A stretch of 64,000 nt of DNA from Amyelois transitella (taxonomy: Eukaryota; Arthropoda; Insecta; Lepidoptera; Pyralidae), in the NCBI RefSeq assembly GCF_032362555.1, contig NC_083527.1, positions 1,488,001 to 1,552,000 on the forward strand. The letters are read 5' to 3'. Below, piece after piece: positions 29,557 through 40,709 of the stretch; the stretch's first letter is position 1; every line of letters starts with the position of its first letter. Below the pieces are notes generated by a model. That model saw only the letters and a program-made list of their open reading frames with translations. It made no database searches and was not told where the DNA came from. A program made the translations under genes and the position numbers.

Positions 29557-29808
29557 CAAATTAAAATTTTACATAATTCCAAAACATGTTTTTCTTTAAT
29601 TTGTTGTTTACTTTGTTAATGTATTTATATATTGTGTGTTTTTTTTTTAGTTTCTGCTTGGTAACAAGCAAGGGTCGACTCCAGACAGGTTCTGAAGGTA
29701 CAACAAATAAGCCTATTCATACATGATGACGTATCATTCCGTCTCGGTGTGGTACAAGCTGAATGCTGTAGAAAACAGAGTATTATATACATACGTACAT
29801 ACATATAT
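29557..29808. other. Unassigned
   Basis: AT-rich; no gene or family recognised. Confidence 0.3.
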
Positions 29809-30064
29809 AAATAAATACATACATACATATGGTCACGTTTATGTCCCTTGCGTGGTAGACAGAGCCAACAGTCTTGAAAAGACTGAATGGCCACGTTCAG
29901 CTATTTGGCTTAATGATAGAATTGAGATTCAAATAGGTTGCTAACCCATCGCCTAAAAAAGAATTCCAAGTTTGTAAGCCTATTATCGCCTTTTAAGACA
30001 TCCATGGGAAAGAGATAGAGTGGTCCTTTTCTTTTTTGTATTGGTGCCGGGAACCACACGGCAC
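29809..30064 (-). repeat. SINE-A, ~17-bp TSD
   Basis: ATATAAATAAATACAT before and ATATAGATAAATACAT after the copy form an imperfect TSD. Confidence 0.9.
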
Positions 30065-30089
30065 TATATAGATAAATACATGCATACAT

Positions 30090-30326
30090 CTGCCCTGGTA
30101 TAAGTAAAATGCCGTTATCTGCCAAATCCTTGTTTTAAGTAAAACGTCAAAAACTGCGGTAAAAATTTAAACTGATGCCATTCATCAATGAGAACGCTTA
30201 TTTATGACTTAAAGGTACCAAAAAGTAGTATATACAGATCGGAAGAGATTTTTTTTTCTTATTTTACTGGTAAAAAAGGTGTAAATCCTGAAGTCAGATA
30301 ACGGCATTTTAGTTATACCACGGCAG
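30090..30326. mobile_element. MITE, 237 bp, 32-bp terminal inverted repeats
   Basis: Ends CTGCCCTGGTATAAG... and its reverse complement pair over 32 bases with two mismatches (30090-30121, 30295-30326). Flanks GCATACAT and GCATATAC suggest a decayed 8-bp TSD. No coding capacity; superfamily not assigned. Confidence 0.8.
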
Positions 30327-30404
30327 GCATATACACATACACACATATATTATTCACAAAAACTCGAAGATCACGTTAAACTGGATATCTCCTGACAAAC
30401 ATTA

Positions 30405-30470
30405 CATCATGTCACTCCCCCGTAGGGTAGACAGAGCTAACATCTTTCCACTTATCTCCTGCCACTTGTA
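30405..30470 (-). repeat. LINE-R or SINE-A tail remnant
   Basis: 'cactcccccgtagggtagac' and 'ctttccacttatc' combine features of both tails. Confidence 0.45.
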
Positions 30471-30658
30471 CCAAATTCAGGTAAAACCTGGGCAACATGA
30501 AAAATGATCTACAAAACGCCCCATAAACAATGTTATATGTCAAAACGTCTACACGAAGGGCCTCGTAAAATCCGCACTTTGATAAAAATATTAGGGAAAA
30601 TAAACATATTTTACAGAACTAAAGAACAACAATTTCCTAAATTAATAAATTTTAACAT

Positions 30659-30870
30659 TCATACATACATAGTCACGTCTTTATCACTTGCAGGGTAGAC
30701 AGAGCCTTGACAAGACTGATAGGATACTCAGCTTTTCGGCTTGATGATAGAATTGAGATTCCAATAATAACAAGTTGCTAGCCCACCGCCTAAAAAAAAC
30801 CCATTCCTTAGTCGCGTTTTACGACATCTATGAGTATCAGATGGAGTGGTCATATACTTCTTTTTATTGA
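30659..30870 (-). repeat. SINE-A, diverged
   Basis: Tail to 'agatggagtggtcatatact'; several short deletions. Confidence 0.85.
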
Positions 30871-31016
30871 GTTATATAAATTGGTTCAGTATTAGGTATT
30901 GAGTTAATAAGTTACAAACAAATACATTAATCATTTTTCATTTCAAATAGGTAATGCCCAAACGATTCCAATTTGTTTTAGTTTAAGCAAACAAAAACAC
31001 GAGAATTAAATACAGA

Positions 31017-31280
31017 TCTATATATAATATAATATAATAAAACTGAAGAGTTTGTTTGTTTGAACGCGCTAATCTCAGGAACTACTGGTTCGAATTGAAA
31101 AAAATTGCATTGAATAGACCATATATCGAGGAAGGCTTAAAGCTATATAACATCACGCTGCAACTAAAAGGAGCAAAGAAATAATGGAGAAAGTAGGAAA
31201 AAACGCGGGGAAAATAATTCATCCTTGAGGGCTTCAATGATGCCCAAAATAACGTCGTAAGAAGTCGCGGGCACAGCTAG
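31017..31280 (+). mobile_element. Lep1-type Helitron (HEL-1)
   Basis: Starts TCTATATATAATATAATATA (altered start), has 'gcgctaatctcaggaac' and ends 'gaagtcgcgggcacagCTAG'. The 'cacgcggac' part of the 3' hairpin is deleted. Confidence 0.88.
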
Positions 31281-31515
31281 CTGCTATATAAAATCAAAGA
31301 TGTTTCGCTTGAAAGTTGAAAATTGCCGTAACTCTCCCTTGATTGGCCTTTCAAAGGCTCTGTGAGTCCATAAAGGTTGGTTCTGGAAACTTCTAAATTG
31401 TCACGATTAAGTTCAAGCAAATCCCGGCCATAGCACCTTAGGGGAACTCGATTTGTAAGAAAAGTTTGAGCGGTGTTGCTTCAGGTAACAGGAAAGGCGT
31501 TTAATAAATAGCCAC
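31281..31515. other. Unassigned, repeat traces
   Basis: 'ggttctggaaacttct' at 31379 recurs at 32453; family unknown. Confidence 0.35.
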
Positions 31516-31720
31516 GTTACTTGTAAGTGGAAAGATGTAGTCTCTGCCTACCCCTCCGGGAAAAGAGGCGTGATTTTATGTATGTATGTATGTTACATGT
31601 AAGTATTATCTATTATTAAGCCACACCGCTGAACGCGGCCAATCAGTCTTGTTAATACTGTTGGCTCTGTCTACCCCACAAAGGATATAGACGTACTATA
31701 ATGTATGTATGTTACTTGTG
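31516..31720 (+). repeat. LINE-R tail and SINE-A 3' part at the same target
   Basis: GTTACTTGTAAG, GTTACATGTAAG and GTTACTTGTGAG occur before, between and after the LINE-R end (31528-31590) and the SINE-A 3' part (31612-31709). Confidence 0.8.
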
Positions 31721-31778
31721 AGTAAGTAATATACTTGTAAATAGGTAATGTGTTCATGGTAAAATCAATAAATAAATA

Positions 31779-31997
31779 TACATACTTACAAACATATAAT
31801 CACGTCTCTATCCCATGCGGAGTAGACAGACCCAACAGTCTTGAAAAGACTGACAGGCCATGTTCAGCTGTTTGCCTTAATAATAGAATTGAGATTGTAA
31901 TAGTGACAAGTTGCTAACCCATCGCCTAAAAGATGAATCTCAAGTTTATAAGATAATCCCTTAGTCACCTTTTACGACATCCATGAGATGAAGTGAT
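31779..31997 (-). repeat. SINE-A lacking the 5' 45 bases
   Basis: Tail to 'cgacatccatgagatg'. Confidence 0.9.
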
Positions 31998-33023
31998 CTC
32001 TGGTCCGCCTTTGAACATTATCCAGGAGTTTATAACATGAAGAGACTCTTGTCTGACTTAATAATAAAATGTTATTAAAAATATTTAAGATAAATTTGAC
32101 CTTTTATGTTCAATCTCCACCTCAAATTCAGTTTGAAGTCACAATTATGAAAAATGACCTCAAGAAATTGATAGCGGAGTCTAATAAGCGAAAAACAAGG
32201 AGCTTGTAATAAAACAGAAGATGCGTTTTGAAAACCAAATGCTATCAATAAATGTACATAAATCTCTTGTAAAATAGATTTTAAACTTACGTGTTACACT
32301 ACTTTATTTATAAATTGTAACATGATTTGAAATGTCCGAGATAAAATAAAGGTACGTTACGTATAAACTCTTGTAACGCTTTATGTGAGTCCGTAAATTG
32401 ATTTGCAGGATCTGTAATTGTGTAAATGTTCATTGAGGGCTCGTGGTTCTGGAAACTTCTTAATCGTCTCGATTTTTAAATTTTTCGATTTTAGAAAATT
32501 TTCTGATATTGTGTTTCCTTAGAATATAAATTTAGAGTGGGTTTTTCTAAAGTTCGTAACGGGAATGGAATAAATTCTTAGCCTTATACTTTTGACTAAA
32601 ATTTGCTTGTAAGAATATGACAGTCTTCTGTACAGTAAGTAATGTAACGTACCTTTATTTTATCTCGGACGTTTCGAGTCATGTTACAATGCTCGAAAAT
32701 TGAAGTTGATATTCATGTGTTATTTATAAATACTATATGAGTATCAGCTCCAATTTTAAGTATTAAAAATGAAAACTTTCACACAAATTTCAAAATTTTA
32801 ATTACGATATTTGAGTTTTAGCTGTTCAACTTTTCAACTCCATTATATTCGCATTCCTTGGTCCTAATTCGGGCGAGGTTAATACCAATCTCGCTCTAAT
32901 AGATTAAAGACATCAAACGATTTGCTGAAAGCCCATCTGCATGGTAAAGAGGCTGGAAAGGTAACTAACAAAAGGTGGGGCTATTTTCTAAAGGTATTCA
33001 ATGAAAATCCTGAATTTGAGATC
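31998..33023. other. Otherwise unassigned stretch around the inverted repeat
   Basis: Apart from 32316-32692 no gene, RNA or named repeat is seen. Confidence 0.35.
32316..32692. repeat. Long inverted repeat, ~45-bp arms (family G)
   Basis: 'ttgtaacatgatttgaaatg...gtacgttac' (32316-32361) and 'gtaacgtacctttattttat...catgttacaa' (32645-32692) are reverse complements with about four mismatches, enclosing ~283 bases. Could be a foldback or MITE, or two solo copies of a small repeat; a third arm lies at 16538. Confidence 0.65.
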
Positions 33024-33849
33024 GTAGCATAACAGCGCAAATGAAGCAAGTTCCTTGAAAATTTGTATAAAGATTTCCACTTATTGAAACGAAATGTAAT
33101 TAAGTATCTTAAATATCTACAGAATACTTAATTACAAACTTGGGATTCTTTTTAGAGCGATGGGCAGCAACCTGTCAGTATTTGAATCTCAATTTTACCT
33201 TAAAGCCAAATAGCTGAACGTGGCCTATCAGTCTTTACAAGACTGCTGGCTCTGTCTACCCCGCAAGGGATATAGACGTAATTATGTGTATGTGTGTGTC
33301 GGTCGTCGAATCGGTCAGGTCGGTTAAAATGCATGTGACGCAAAAAGGCACAGGCTCGAATCCCACCTTGGCCATGTACCAATGATTATTTTCGATGATA
33401 TGTACATTAGTTTGAATACCAACCGATGCTCTTACGGTAGCATAACAGCGCAAATGAAGCGAGTTCCTTGAAAATTTGTAAGTATAAAGATTTCCACTTA
33501 TTGAAACGAAATGTAATTAAGTATCTTAAATATCTACAGAATACTTAATTACAAACTTGGGATTCTTTTTAGAGCGATGGGCTAGCAACCTGTCACTATT
33601 TGAATCTCAATTTTACCTTAAAGCCAAATAGCTGAACGTGGCCTATCAGTCTTTGCTAGATTGTTGGCTCCGTCTACCCCGCTAGGGATATATACGTGAT
33701 TATATGTATGTATGTACTTAATTACACTTTTAAGAGCGTATGTGGTCGAATCGGTAAGGGTTAAAATGCGTGGGGCGCAATTAGGCCCAGGTTCGAATCC
33801 CACCCCGGCCACATACCGTATGACTATTTTCGAAGTTATGTACATTTGT
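33024..33849 (+). repeat. 413-bp tandem duplication of a SINE-A/SINE-C composite
   Basis: 'gtagcataacagcgcaaatg' recurs at 33024 and 33437. Each unit holds ~110 bases of single-copy DNA, a SINE-A 3' part (33130-33295; 33543-33712) and a SINE-C head with B box ('gctcgaatcccacc', 'ggttcgaatcccacc'). Unit two extends to about 33849. Confidence 0.88.
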
Positions 33850-33885
33850 TTTGAGCCTGGATTAGGTGAGTCAGGTTTTTACACG

Positions 33886-34069
33886 AAACGTTCAGCTATT
33901 GGGCTTTAGGATAGAATTGAGATTCAAATAGTGACAGGTTGCTAGCCCATCGCCTAAAAAAGAATCCCAAGTTTGTAAGCCTATCCCTAAGTCGCTTTTT
34001 ACGACATCCATGGGAAAGAGATGGAGTGGTCCTATTCTTTTTTGTGTTGATACCGGGAACCACACGGCA
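33886..34069 (-). repeat. SINE-A lacking its tail
   Basis: Starts abruptly at 'cgttcagctattgggc' next to SINE-C text and ends at 'accacacggca'. Loss of the tail side is unlike normal 5' truncation. Confidence 0.88.
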
Positions 34070-34526
34070 TACACGACCCACACATTTGAATTAAACAACA
34101 TCTAATTACCACCAGTTGTCCAAATTCACATTTAATCGAATAAAACCCGCACTAATTTCTCTATTCACAAAGAAGGAAAAAGCATAAGTCTCATTTTGCT
34201 CTCTCTTTCTAACTTATTGGTAAAGAAAAGCATATCCGATAACCCCTAGCAACTTGTGCGTTTATAACTTACAAAGCTATATAGGTACAGTGTAAACCAT
34301 ACGACGCTGACTATATTACGAATCTACTCGTAGGTAATAACAAATCAACGATTGAAATATAATTAGAAATGTCGCTTTGTGTCACCTGATACTACGGTGC
34401 TCGATCGGGTCTTTTAATTAACGGTCAGCGGATTAGGGTCGTTTATACTTTACGATCACGACTAAATATATATAAAACATACATATTGTGACGTATATAT
34501 GTATATCTTGTAGTTTGGCGTAGTGC
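34070..34526. other. Unassigned
   Basis: No gene or known repeat seen. Confidence 0.35.
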
Positions 34527-34777
34527 GACGGCCTCTGTAGCGCAGCGGTAGTACTTACGCTTGTCTGTGACACCGGAGGTCCCGGGTTCGAATCCCGGCC
34601 AGGGCATGATGAGAAAAGAACTTTTTCTGATTGGCCTGGGTCTTGGATGTTTATCTATTTAAGTATCTATTTTAAAATAATATTATATTATAATATCGTT
34701 GAGTTAGTATCTCGTAACACAAGTCTCGAACTTACTGCGAGGCTAATTCAATCTGTATAATTTGTCCCGTATATGTA
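34527..34777 (+). repeat. SINE-B, full length
   Basis: A box 'tagcgcagcggtagt' carrying a 4-base insertion downstream, B box 'ggttcgaatcc'; the tail is replaced by an A run. Confidence 0.92.
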
Positions 34778-34795
34778 AAAAAAAAAGAAATGGTA

Positions 34796-34842
34796 GTTGA
34801 GCTAACAGTCTGAAAGGCCACGTTCAGCTGGTTTTATGACCA
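34796..34842 (-). repeat. SINE-A middle scrap
   Basis: 'aaaggccacgttcagctgg'. Confidence 0.6.
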
Positions 34843-34999
34843 CGTTTATGAACAAAAAAAATATATATTTGAAACTATCCTATCCTTTGTATTACTGTTG
34901 TATTTTTTTATATAAACATAAATAATTATATTTGATTTAGATCTTATTAAGAGTTGATAGACCTTTTAAGTGCCCGATAAAAAATGCACGAAGCGCTTG

Positions 35000-35230
35000 G
35001 AGGATTTGGCTCAAATTCTACAAATCTAAATTATTCACCAATGATTCTTTTTCTAAGTTATGTACATTAGTTTGAGTGTTAACCGATGCTCTTACATTAA
35101 GAGGAAAATATCGTGAGGTACACATTCAGGAAACTTTCAACCATGATCCAATTTGGCTTAGTTTGGTCTGCAAAGGCTACGGAGGTCAGACGGGAAGGCA
35201 GTTGCTACGTTTTAGAAATAAATTACACAA
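35000..35230 (+). repeat. SINE-C body
   Basis: 'gttatgtacattagtttgag', 'accgatgctctta', 'caaccatgatcc' and 'ggaggtcagacgggaaggca'. Confidence 0.7.
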
Positions 35231-35354
35231 TGTAGTTTCCTTACGATGTGTTCCTTATGTAAAAGCATCGCTTAGCAATAAAAAAAACATATTAAATAAA
35301 GATACATCGGCTACACCATAGCCCTGATAAAAATTTGATCCTGGGCATGGTCAT

Positions 35355-35492
35355 TACATACATACATACGTAGGTACATAAAATCACGCCTCTTTCCCAG
35401 AGGGGTAGGCAGAGACTACCTCTTTCCACTTGCCACGATCTCTGCACACTTCCTTCGCTTCATCCACATTCATAACTCTCCTCATGCATGCT
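35355..35492 (-). repeat. LINE-R 3' end
   Basis: (CATA)n, terminal stem-loop and reverse complement of the last coding ~30 residues. Confidence 0.9.
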
Positions 35493-35733
35493 ATTATTAG
35501 TGGAAAAGCATAAACTAAAAAAAATAACATTTTTTTTAGAAAAATCGGCATCGAATCGTCACATGTAATGACTAGATTGAAAAATGCATCGATTCTAGCG
35601 ATTAATTGGACTCACTGATTTGTACCTTGTCTCATCTCTTCCATATCGCTTTACACTGTTACATTATTAATTAATTCGGTTAAAATTATACATGGTGAAT
35701 TTTCACAGCATATTTGGATGATAAAACTGAGAA

Positions 35734-35952
35734 CATACATACATATAGTCATGCTGTATGCGGAGTAGCTAGCTCTAGCTTTCAGCTATTAATTACGGAA
35801 TTGAGATTCAAACAGTGACAGGTTGCCAGCCCATCGCCTAAAAGAGTACCTAATCGTTCTCGTCGTCTTTAACGACATTCACGAGAAAGTTATGCGTGAG
35901 AGTGGCTTTTTTTTCTAGAATTTCCCGAGCGAAGCCAAGCGCAAAAGCTAGT
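35734..35952 (-). repeat. Diverged SINE-A, then a Helitron-like end
   Basis: 35734-35905 keeps 'cagtgacaggttgccagccc'. 35915-35952 'ccgagcgaagccaagcgcaa...gctagta' looks like a Helitron 3' end. Confidence 0.6.
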
Positions 35953-36089
35953 AAGAAGGTATATAATTAAACGGCTTAGTGTCGGTATGCAAAATTCATA
36001 GTGAAAAGTTGTAATCCTTTATCTTCAATGCCTTTTACAAACTTCACATTCAGAAAAGTAACTGACACACACTATATTTTTTTAACTAA

Positions 36090-36352
36090 CTAGCTGTGCC
36101 CGCGACTTCGTCCGCGTGGAATAGTTATTTTGGGCATCATTGAAGCCCTCAAGGAGGAAAAAAATTTTTTTTTTAACACTCCATTATTTCTTCGCGCCTA
36201 ATACTAATGCGCAGCGTGATAATAAATAACCTAAAGCCTTCCTCGACAAATGGTCTACTAAACACAAAAAGAATTTTTCAATTCGAACCAGTAGTTACTG
36301 AGATTAGCGCGTTCAAACAAACAAACTCGTAAACAAATACTAGTTTAGATTA
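36090..36352 (-). mobile_element. Lep1-type Helitron (HEL-1)
   Basis: Minus strand ends 'cacgcggacgaagtcgcggg' + cacagCTAG; the 5' side is altered ('ctcgtaaacaaatactagtt'). Confidence 0.9.
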
Positions 36353-36726
36353 TTTATTTATTTATTATAAGTCTGATTCTTATCTGCTGGGCACGTCGGT
36401 GACTTTCACTCGAGATTTCACATTTTACTTTATTCTCTTGGAAAACCATGAACAACTTAAGATAACAAACAACATTTTAATGCCCAACGCGTTATCGTAT
36501 TTCCTTATTTTTCTATGTTAAATTGATATCATTTATTCCATTCTACTCGTATCGTGGAAAAACACATTGGAATATCTTTGATCGAAACACACTTTGAACT
36601 CGCAAATTTACTTATAAGGAAATAATATAACGTTGTACACAAAAGGTTTGTGTTTGGGAATATTTTCAAAAACTTATCTTCAATAAAGTGAATATTTGCA
36701 ATTGTTAAAAACAACATCATTCTCCT
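36353..36726. other. Unassigned AT-rich stretch
   Basis: No gene or repeat recognised; the minus ORF 36529-36720 lacks features. Confidence 0.35.
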
Positions 36727-36946
36727 TCTATACTACTAATATTTATAAATGCGAAAGTTTGCGAGTATGTCAGTAGGTATGGATGTTTGTAACTCTTTAC
36801 GAAAAACCTACTGAACCGATTACGATGAAATTTGGTATGTAGGTAGCTGAAGACCCAGAATAACATATATGCTTATTATTATACTTTCTATCCCGGAGTT
36901 CCCGCAGGATTGATTCCACGCGAACGAAGTCGCGGGCGGCCACTAA
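36727..36946 (+). mobile_element. Second Helitron family (HEL-2)
   Basis: TCTATACTACTAATATTTATAA start, 'accgattacgatgaaatttg' and 'gaagacccagaataacat' middle, 'cgaagtcgcgggcggccaCTAA' end. Confidence 0.75.
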
Positions 36947-37035
36947 GAATAGGGCGGGTAATATTAAGAGCAAAGAAAGTTATGAAACTTATTTTATAGA
37001 ACAGTAATACAACAATATTATATCTGTCTGAGTCT

Positions 37036-37170
37036 GTCTGTCACTATTTGAAACTCAATTCTATCAATAAGCCTAACAGCTGAACGTGGCCTATCAGTAT
37101 TTCAAGGCTGCTGGCTCTGTTTACCCCGCTAGGGATATACATAGACGTGATTATATGTATGTATATATAA
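37036..37170 (+). repeat. SINE-A, 3' half
   Basis: Hairpin destroyed (cagtatttcaaggctg), loop GCTA, TATG tail. Confidence 0.85.
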
Positions 37171-37358
37171 TTTTGCCTTTGCCTGACTCTTCTGTCTGTC
37201 TATACAGACGGTAATAATACATATTAAAATTCGAAACATAATTACAAAAGATCAATAGTCTGGCTTAACAAACACAACGTAATTATAAGGTACGTCTGCT
37301 GATTCACTTATTATACTCACTCACAATTTGAGACAAGAACAACAAGACAAAAGATAAA

Positions 37359-37619
37359 TTTGAAAAGACTGAATGGCCACGTTCAGCTATTTGGCTCAAT
37401 GATAGAATTGAGATTCAAATAGTGACAGGTTGCTAGCCCATCGCCTAAAAAAAGAATCCCAAGTTTGTAAGACTATATAAAAAAAATATTTATATATATT
37501 TTATCTGAAAACGAAAATCGGTATCTTGATGCTGTAGAAAAATTGTTGCAGGGCTTTTGTAAATAATTGAAAGCTAATACACGTGGGATTCCCTTTTTAG
37601 GCAATGCGCTAGCAATGTG
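37359..37619 (-). repeat. SINE-A fragments of both strands
   Basis: 37359-37477 minus, lacking tail and 5' end. 37583-37619 plus ('tgggattccctttttaggc'). Confidence 0.8.
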
Positions 37620-37703
37620 TAATTTTAATTTCAATGAATATCGGTGTTCATTCTGACACACAGTCAAACAGCGAAAAACCTAAATCACGCAAGAAGAAGA
37701 AGA

Positions 37704-38025
37704 CAAAGATTTCACGAATTGGAGCATATATACAACCTCCGACACAACACCGTCGGAGCCGTAGTTCCCCAGGCATAACACCTAGCCTGGCGGAAGATCT
37801 TCCCTTTGGTGGCGGTCGAGCCGAATCATCACTCTCGCTACAAGTTGACAAAAACACAGAGTTCAGCTCGGTCGCCCAGGTCTGGTAAACAGACTTGAAA
37901 TTTGGCACACACGTTCCTCATGTGTTCTAGGTATACCTACACTAAGAGGATTAAGTCGAAATCCCGCGGGAATGAAAATTAATGCGATTTTTCGTCACAC
38001 ACGGACAAAACCGCAAGCTTACTAG
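37704..38025 (+). mobile_element. LTR 3' fragment (TRIM family), then Helitron-like text
   Basis: 37704-37842 aligns with the LTR from 'aaagatttcacg' to CTACA with few changes. 37843-38025 has 'cggtcgcccaggtctgg' and 'cacacacggacaaaaccgc', phrases of a lepidopteran repeat. Confidence 0.7.
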
Positions 38026-38047
38026 CATTTTAAATGAAAATCCAATA

Positions 38048-38275
38048 CGAAATAGAATAGAACAGAAAAGATTTATTTTCAAAATTGGATACAAGGTATC
38101 ACTTATTGACGTCACATCACTTAAATCTAATTATAACTACTACCGCTTCCAAAGCGCATGTGTAGAAGAAGCGGCGGAACAAACTACACTGCAGCATTTT
38201 CATCGGACGTCAATGTACAAATATAGATACACATTGTCTACATTAAAAAACATGAATGAATGTAGAACTAAATCG
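38048..38275 (-). repeat. LINE-D 3' end
   Basis: Longest clean copy, from the reversed tail to 'aaaaaacatgaatgaatgta'. Confidence 0.75.
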
Positions 38276-38302
38276 TTTTTATAAATTCAAAGTATGATCG
38301 TT

Positions 38303-38402
38303 TGATGGCATCAGTTTGAAGAAAGCATTACAAAGTTTAACAAACGCAGCGCAGGTTTGACTCGCGCGTGATTCGTGTGCTGAAATGGTTGTGAAATAAT
38401 GG
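38303..38402 (+). other. Possible non-coding first exon
   Basis: ATCAGTTTG resembles an arthropod initiator; a non-repetitive stretch follows and ends ATAATG|GTAAGG, a good donor. No downstream exon identified. Confidence 0.2.
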
Positions 38403-38499
38403 TAAGGATGATTTTGATTTATAAACAAGGTTCCGTACAGCTATTAAATATAAGCTTGAGCGGAGCTACGGTGAGAATATTCAAATTCAAATTTTTACT

Positions 38500-38615
38500 T
38501 GCTTAACATGTCCTAAATTTATTTACCAGATCTTCATGTTTACCCTTTCGGATGTTGCAAGCTTTTCTTATGTTTTAGGAAATAATTACTTATACTACAG
38601 AAGGATCTGTGTATG
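38500..38615 (-). repeat. Family H repeat
   Basis: 'taccagatcttcatgtttac', 'cctttcggat' and 'agaaggatctgtgtat' recur at 42455-42560 beside LINE-D, so probably part of the same LINE 3' region. Confidence 0.6.
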
Positions 38616-38995
38616 TTATCATCTAAATCGGTATAGTCGTCTTTGAGGTTATTAATTACAAACTAAAACCTTACTTAATGAATTAAGGTTTAAGTTTATT
38701 ATGAATAGGAGTATAGAATAAAATAAAAATAAAAATATTTTCTTTTATTTATTTAACATTAGAATTGAAAGTAAAGATGGATAAAAAATGTAGTTTGATA
38801 TTTATACTTACGTATATTTTAATAAGACCCCGTAAAGATCTGACCTGGTTTAACTTCTCAAGAAAAAATAGAAAATGTGCTGAGAATGAAACTGAAAAAA
38901 TACTTCTAACTACTTATGATTCTTTAAATATAAATCATTTATTTGTTGCTTCAAAACACGCATAAAAGTATAAACATAATTAAGACATTATAAAC
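38616..38995. other. Unassigned; one short ORF
   Basis: 38765-38965 (plus, 66 codons) starts with a hydrophobic stretch after MDKK, but its AT-rich codons and the lack of any homology cue leave it unsupported. Confidence 0.25.
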
Positions 38996-39128
38996 ATACA
39001 TACATATGGTCACGTCTATATCCCTTGCGGGGTAGACAGAGCAAACAGTCTTGGAAAGACTGAATGGCCACATTATTCAGCTATTCAGCTTAATGATAGA
39101 ATTGAGATTCAAATGGAGACAGGTTGCC
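38996..39128 (-). repeat. SINE-A, tail half
   Basis: Tail to 'caaatggagacaggttgcc'. Confidence 0.88.
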
Positions 39129-39171
39129 ATTATAAACAAAGATTATATTATATTTATCTTTTCGTGCCGTG

Positions 39172-39411
39172 TACATACATACATAAAATCACGCCTCTTT
39201 CCCGGAGGGGTAGGCAGAGACTACCTCTTTCCACTTGCCACAATCTCTGCATACTTCCTTCGCTTCATATACATTCATAACTCTCTTCATGCAAGCTCGG
39301 CGGTTTCGGGTATTTTTGACCTGACCCTTTACCAGGACGTCCTTAATTTGATCAAGATACGTTCGTCTAGGTCTTCCCACTCCGACCTTTCCCTCCACAC
39401 TCTCCTTGAGT
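39172..39411 (-). pseudogene. LINE-R 3' end with 69-codon ORF remnant
   Basis: Minus strand 39398-39189 encodes the undeleted C-terminus 'GVGRPRRTYLDQIKDVLVKG', 'RNRRACMKRVMN' and 'SAYPSGKEA', followed by the stem-loop and tail. Immediately left of the tail is 'gtgccgtgt', a SINE-A 5' scrap. Confidence 0.88.
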
Positions 39412-39658
39412 ATTTACATTTTTATCATTAAAACCTTTCCCAAGGGACCCTAAAACAGTCATGACGTCACGTGACGAGCCCCAGAGGTGGCGTGGAATCG
39501 AATCTGTTTGATGGCCGACGGCGGATTTCAAACTTTATGAAAAGGAGTGAATTTATGTTTTAAGACCGGTTTTTTTTTTAATCTTGAAGGTACGGCGCAA
39601 ATAAAACTGACAAATTTGTACCTACGTGCTCACCAAACCGAATTATCCCAAATTATAC
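39412..39658. other. Unassigned
   Basis: No gene; 'gtcatgacgtcacgtgacg' at 39460 is a run of CRE/E-box-like words. Confidence 0.3.
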
Positions 39659-39833
39659 ATTCATGCATATAATCACGTCTATATCCCTTGCGGGGTAGAC
39701 AGAGCTAACAGTCTTGAAAATATTGACAGGCCGCGTTCAGCTGTTTGGCGTAATGATAGAATTGAGATTCATATAAAGTAACAGGTTGCTAGGTCTTGTT
39801 CTTTTTTCTATTGGTGCCGGGAACCACACGGCA
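39659..39833 (-). repeat. SINE-A, short (internally deleted) form
   Basis: Jumps from 'acaggttgctagg' to 'tcttgttctttttt', removing ~85 bases; same break as at 49671. Confidence 0.88.
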
Positions 39834-39918
39834 AATTATATCTTACGTAGTCAATTTTTAGATAACTAACCCCCTATTTATTAGTTTTGGTTGTAAAAAC
39901 AATTAGTGTAATTTTTCT

Positions 39919-40173
39919 GCCGTCTGGTTTCCGGCACCTTGGTATAAGACCACTGCATCTCATTCCCATGGATTACGTAAAAAACGACGAGGGATATGCT
40001 AATGAACTTTGGATTCTTCTTTTAGGCGATGGGCTAGCAACCTATCACAATTTGAATCTCAATTTTATAATTAAACCATACAGCTGAAAGGGTCTTATAG
40101 TCTTTTCAAGACTGTTAGCTCTGTCTACCCGTAAGGGTTCAAGACGGTGACTATATGTATAAATGTATGTAAG
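39919..40173 (+). repeat. SINE-A, full length, 10-bp TSD
   Basis: TAATTTTTCT at 39909-39918 and 40174-40183. Confidence 0.93.
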
Positions 40174-40516
40174 TAATTTTTCTCTGCATTTAAATGTAGT
40201 AGATGGAAATCTAAATAGTTTAAACGTCTTCATAAACCTTCTTGAAAAACCATTCAAAACTGTTCACAATGAAGTTTTAAAACATATTGTACAACAAAAG
40301 CGATTTATCCACAGTGTAGAAAATTAATATGTATACTTTTGAAAAAAATAACGAGCACTTTACAGCCAATTGGCATTCGAGAGTTGATTGGACGGCCGGA
40401 TTCAATTTTTGTATATAAAAACAAAAATTGAAACATGGATACGCTTAAAGATTAACAGCTTTTTAAATAAACCCAACTTCTAATATCTTCTCAAAAAACT
40501 TTAACTTAAAAATAAC

Positions 40517-40585
40517 ATACATAAATATAATCACGTCTATATTCCTGGTGGGGTAGACAGAGCCAGCAGTCTTGAAAAGATTAGA
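40517..40585 (-). repeat. SINE-A tail fragment
   Basis: (CATA)n through the hairpin. Confidence 0.85.
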
Positions 40586-40709
40586 GACTAGAGAGATCAA
40601 GTCAAGAGTAGGTATGGTTTTTGCATTACAGACTACATAAATCCATAATAAATAATGTACTGAAATACTAATTTGGACCCCGGGTACCGAAGCACTTCTG
40701 TGGAGGGTG

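Noticed and set aside
39455..39480. CRE/E-box cluster as a promoter
   Set aside because: No initiator, gene or conservation cue nearby; short words expected by chance.
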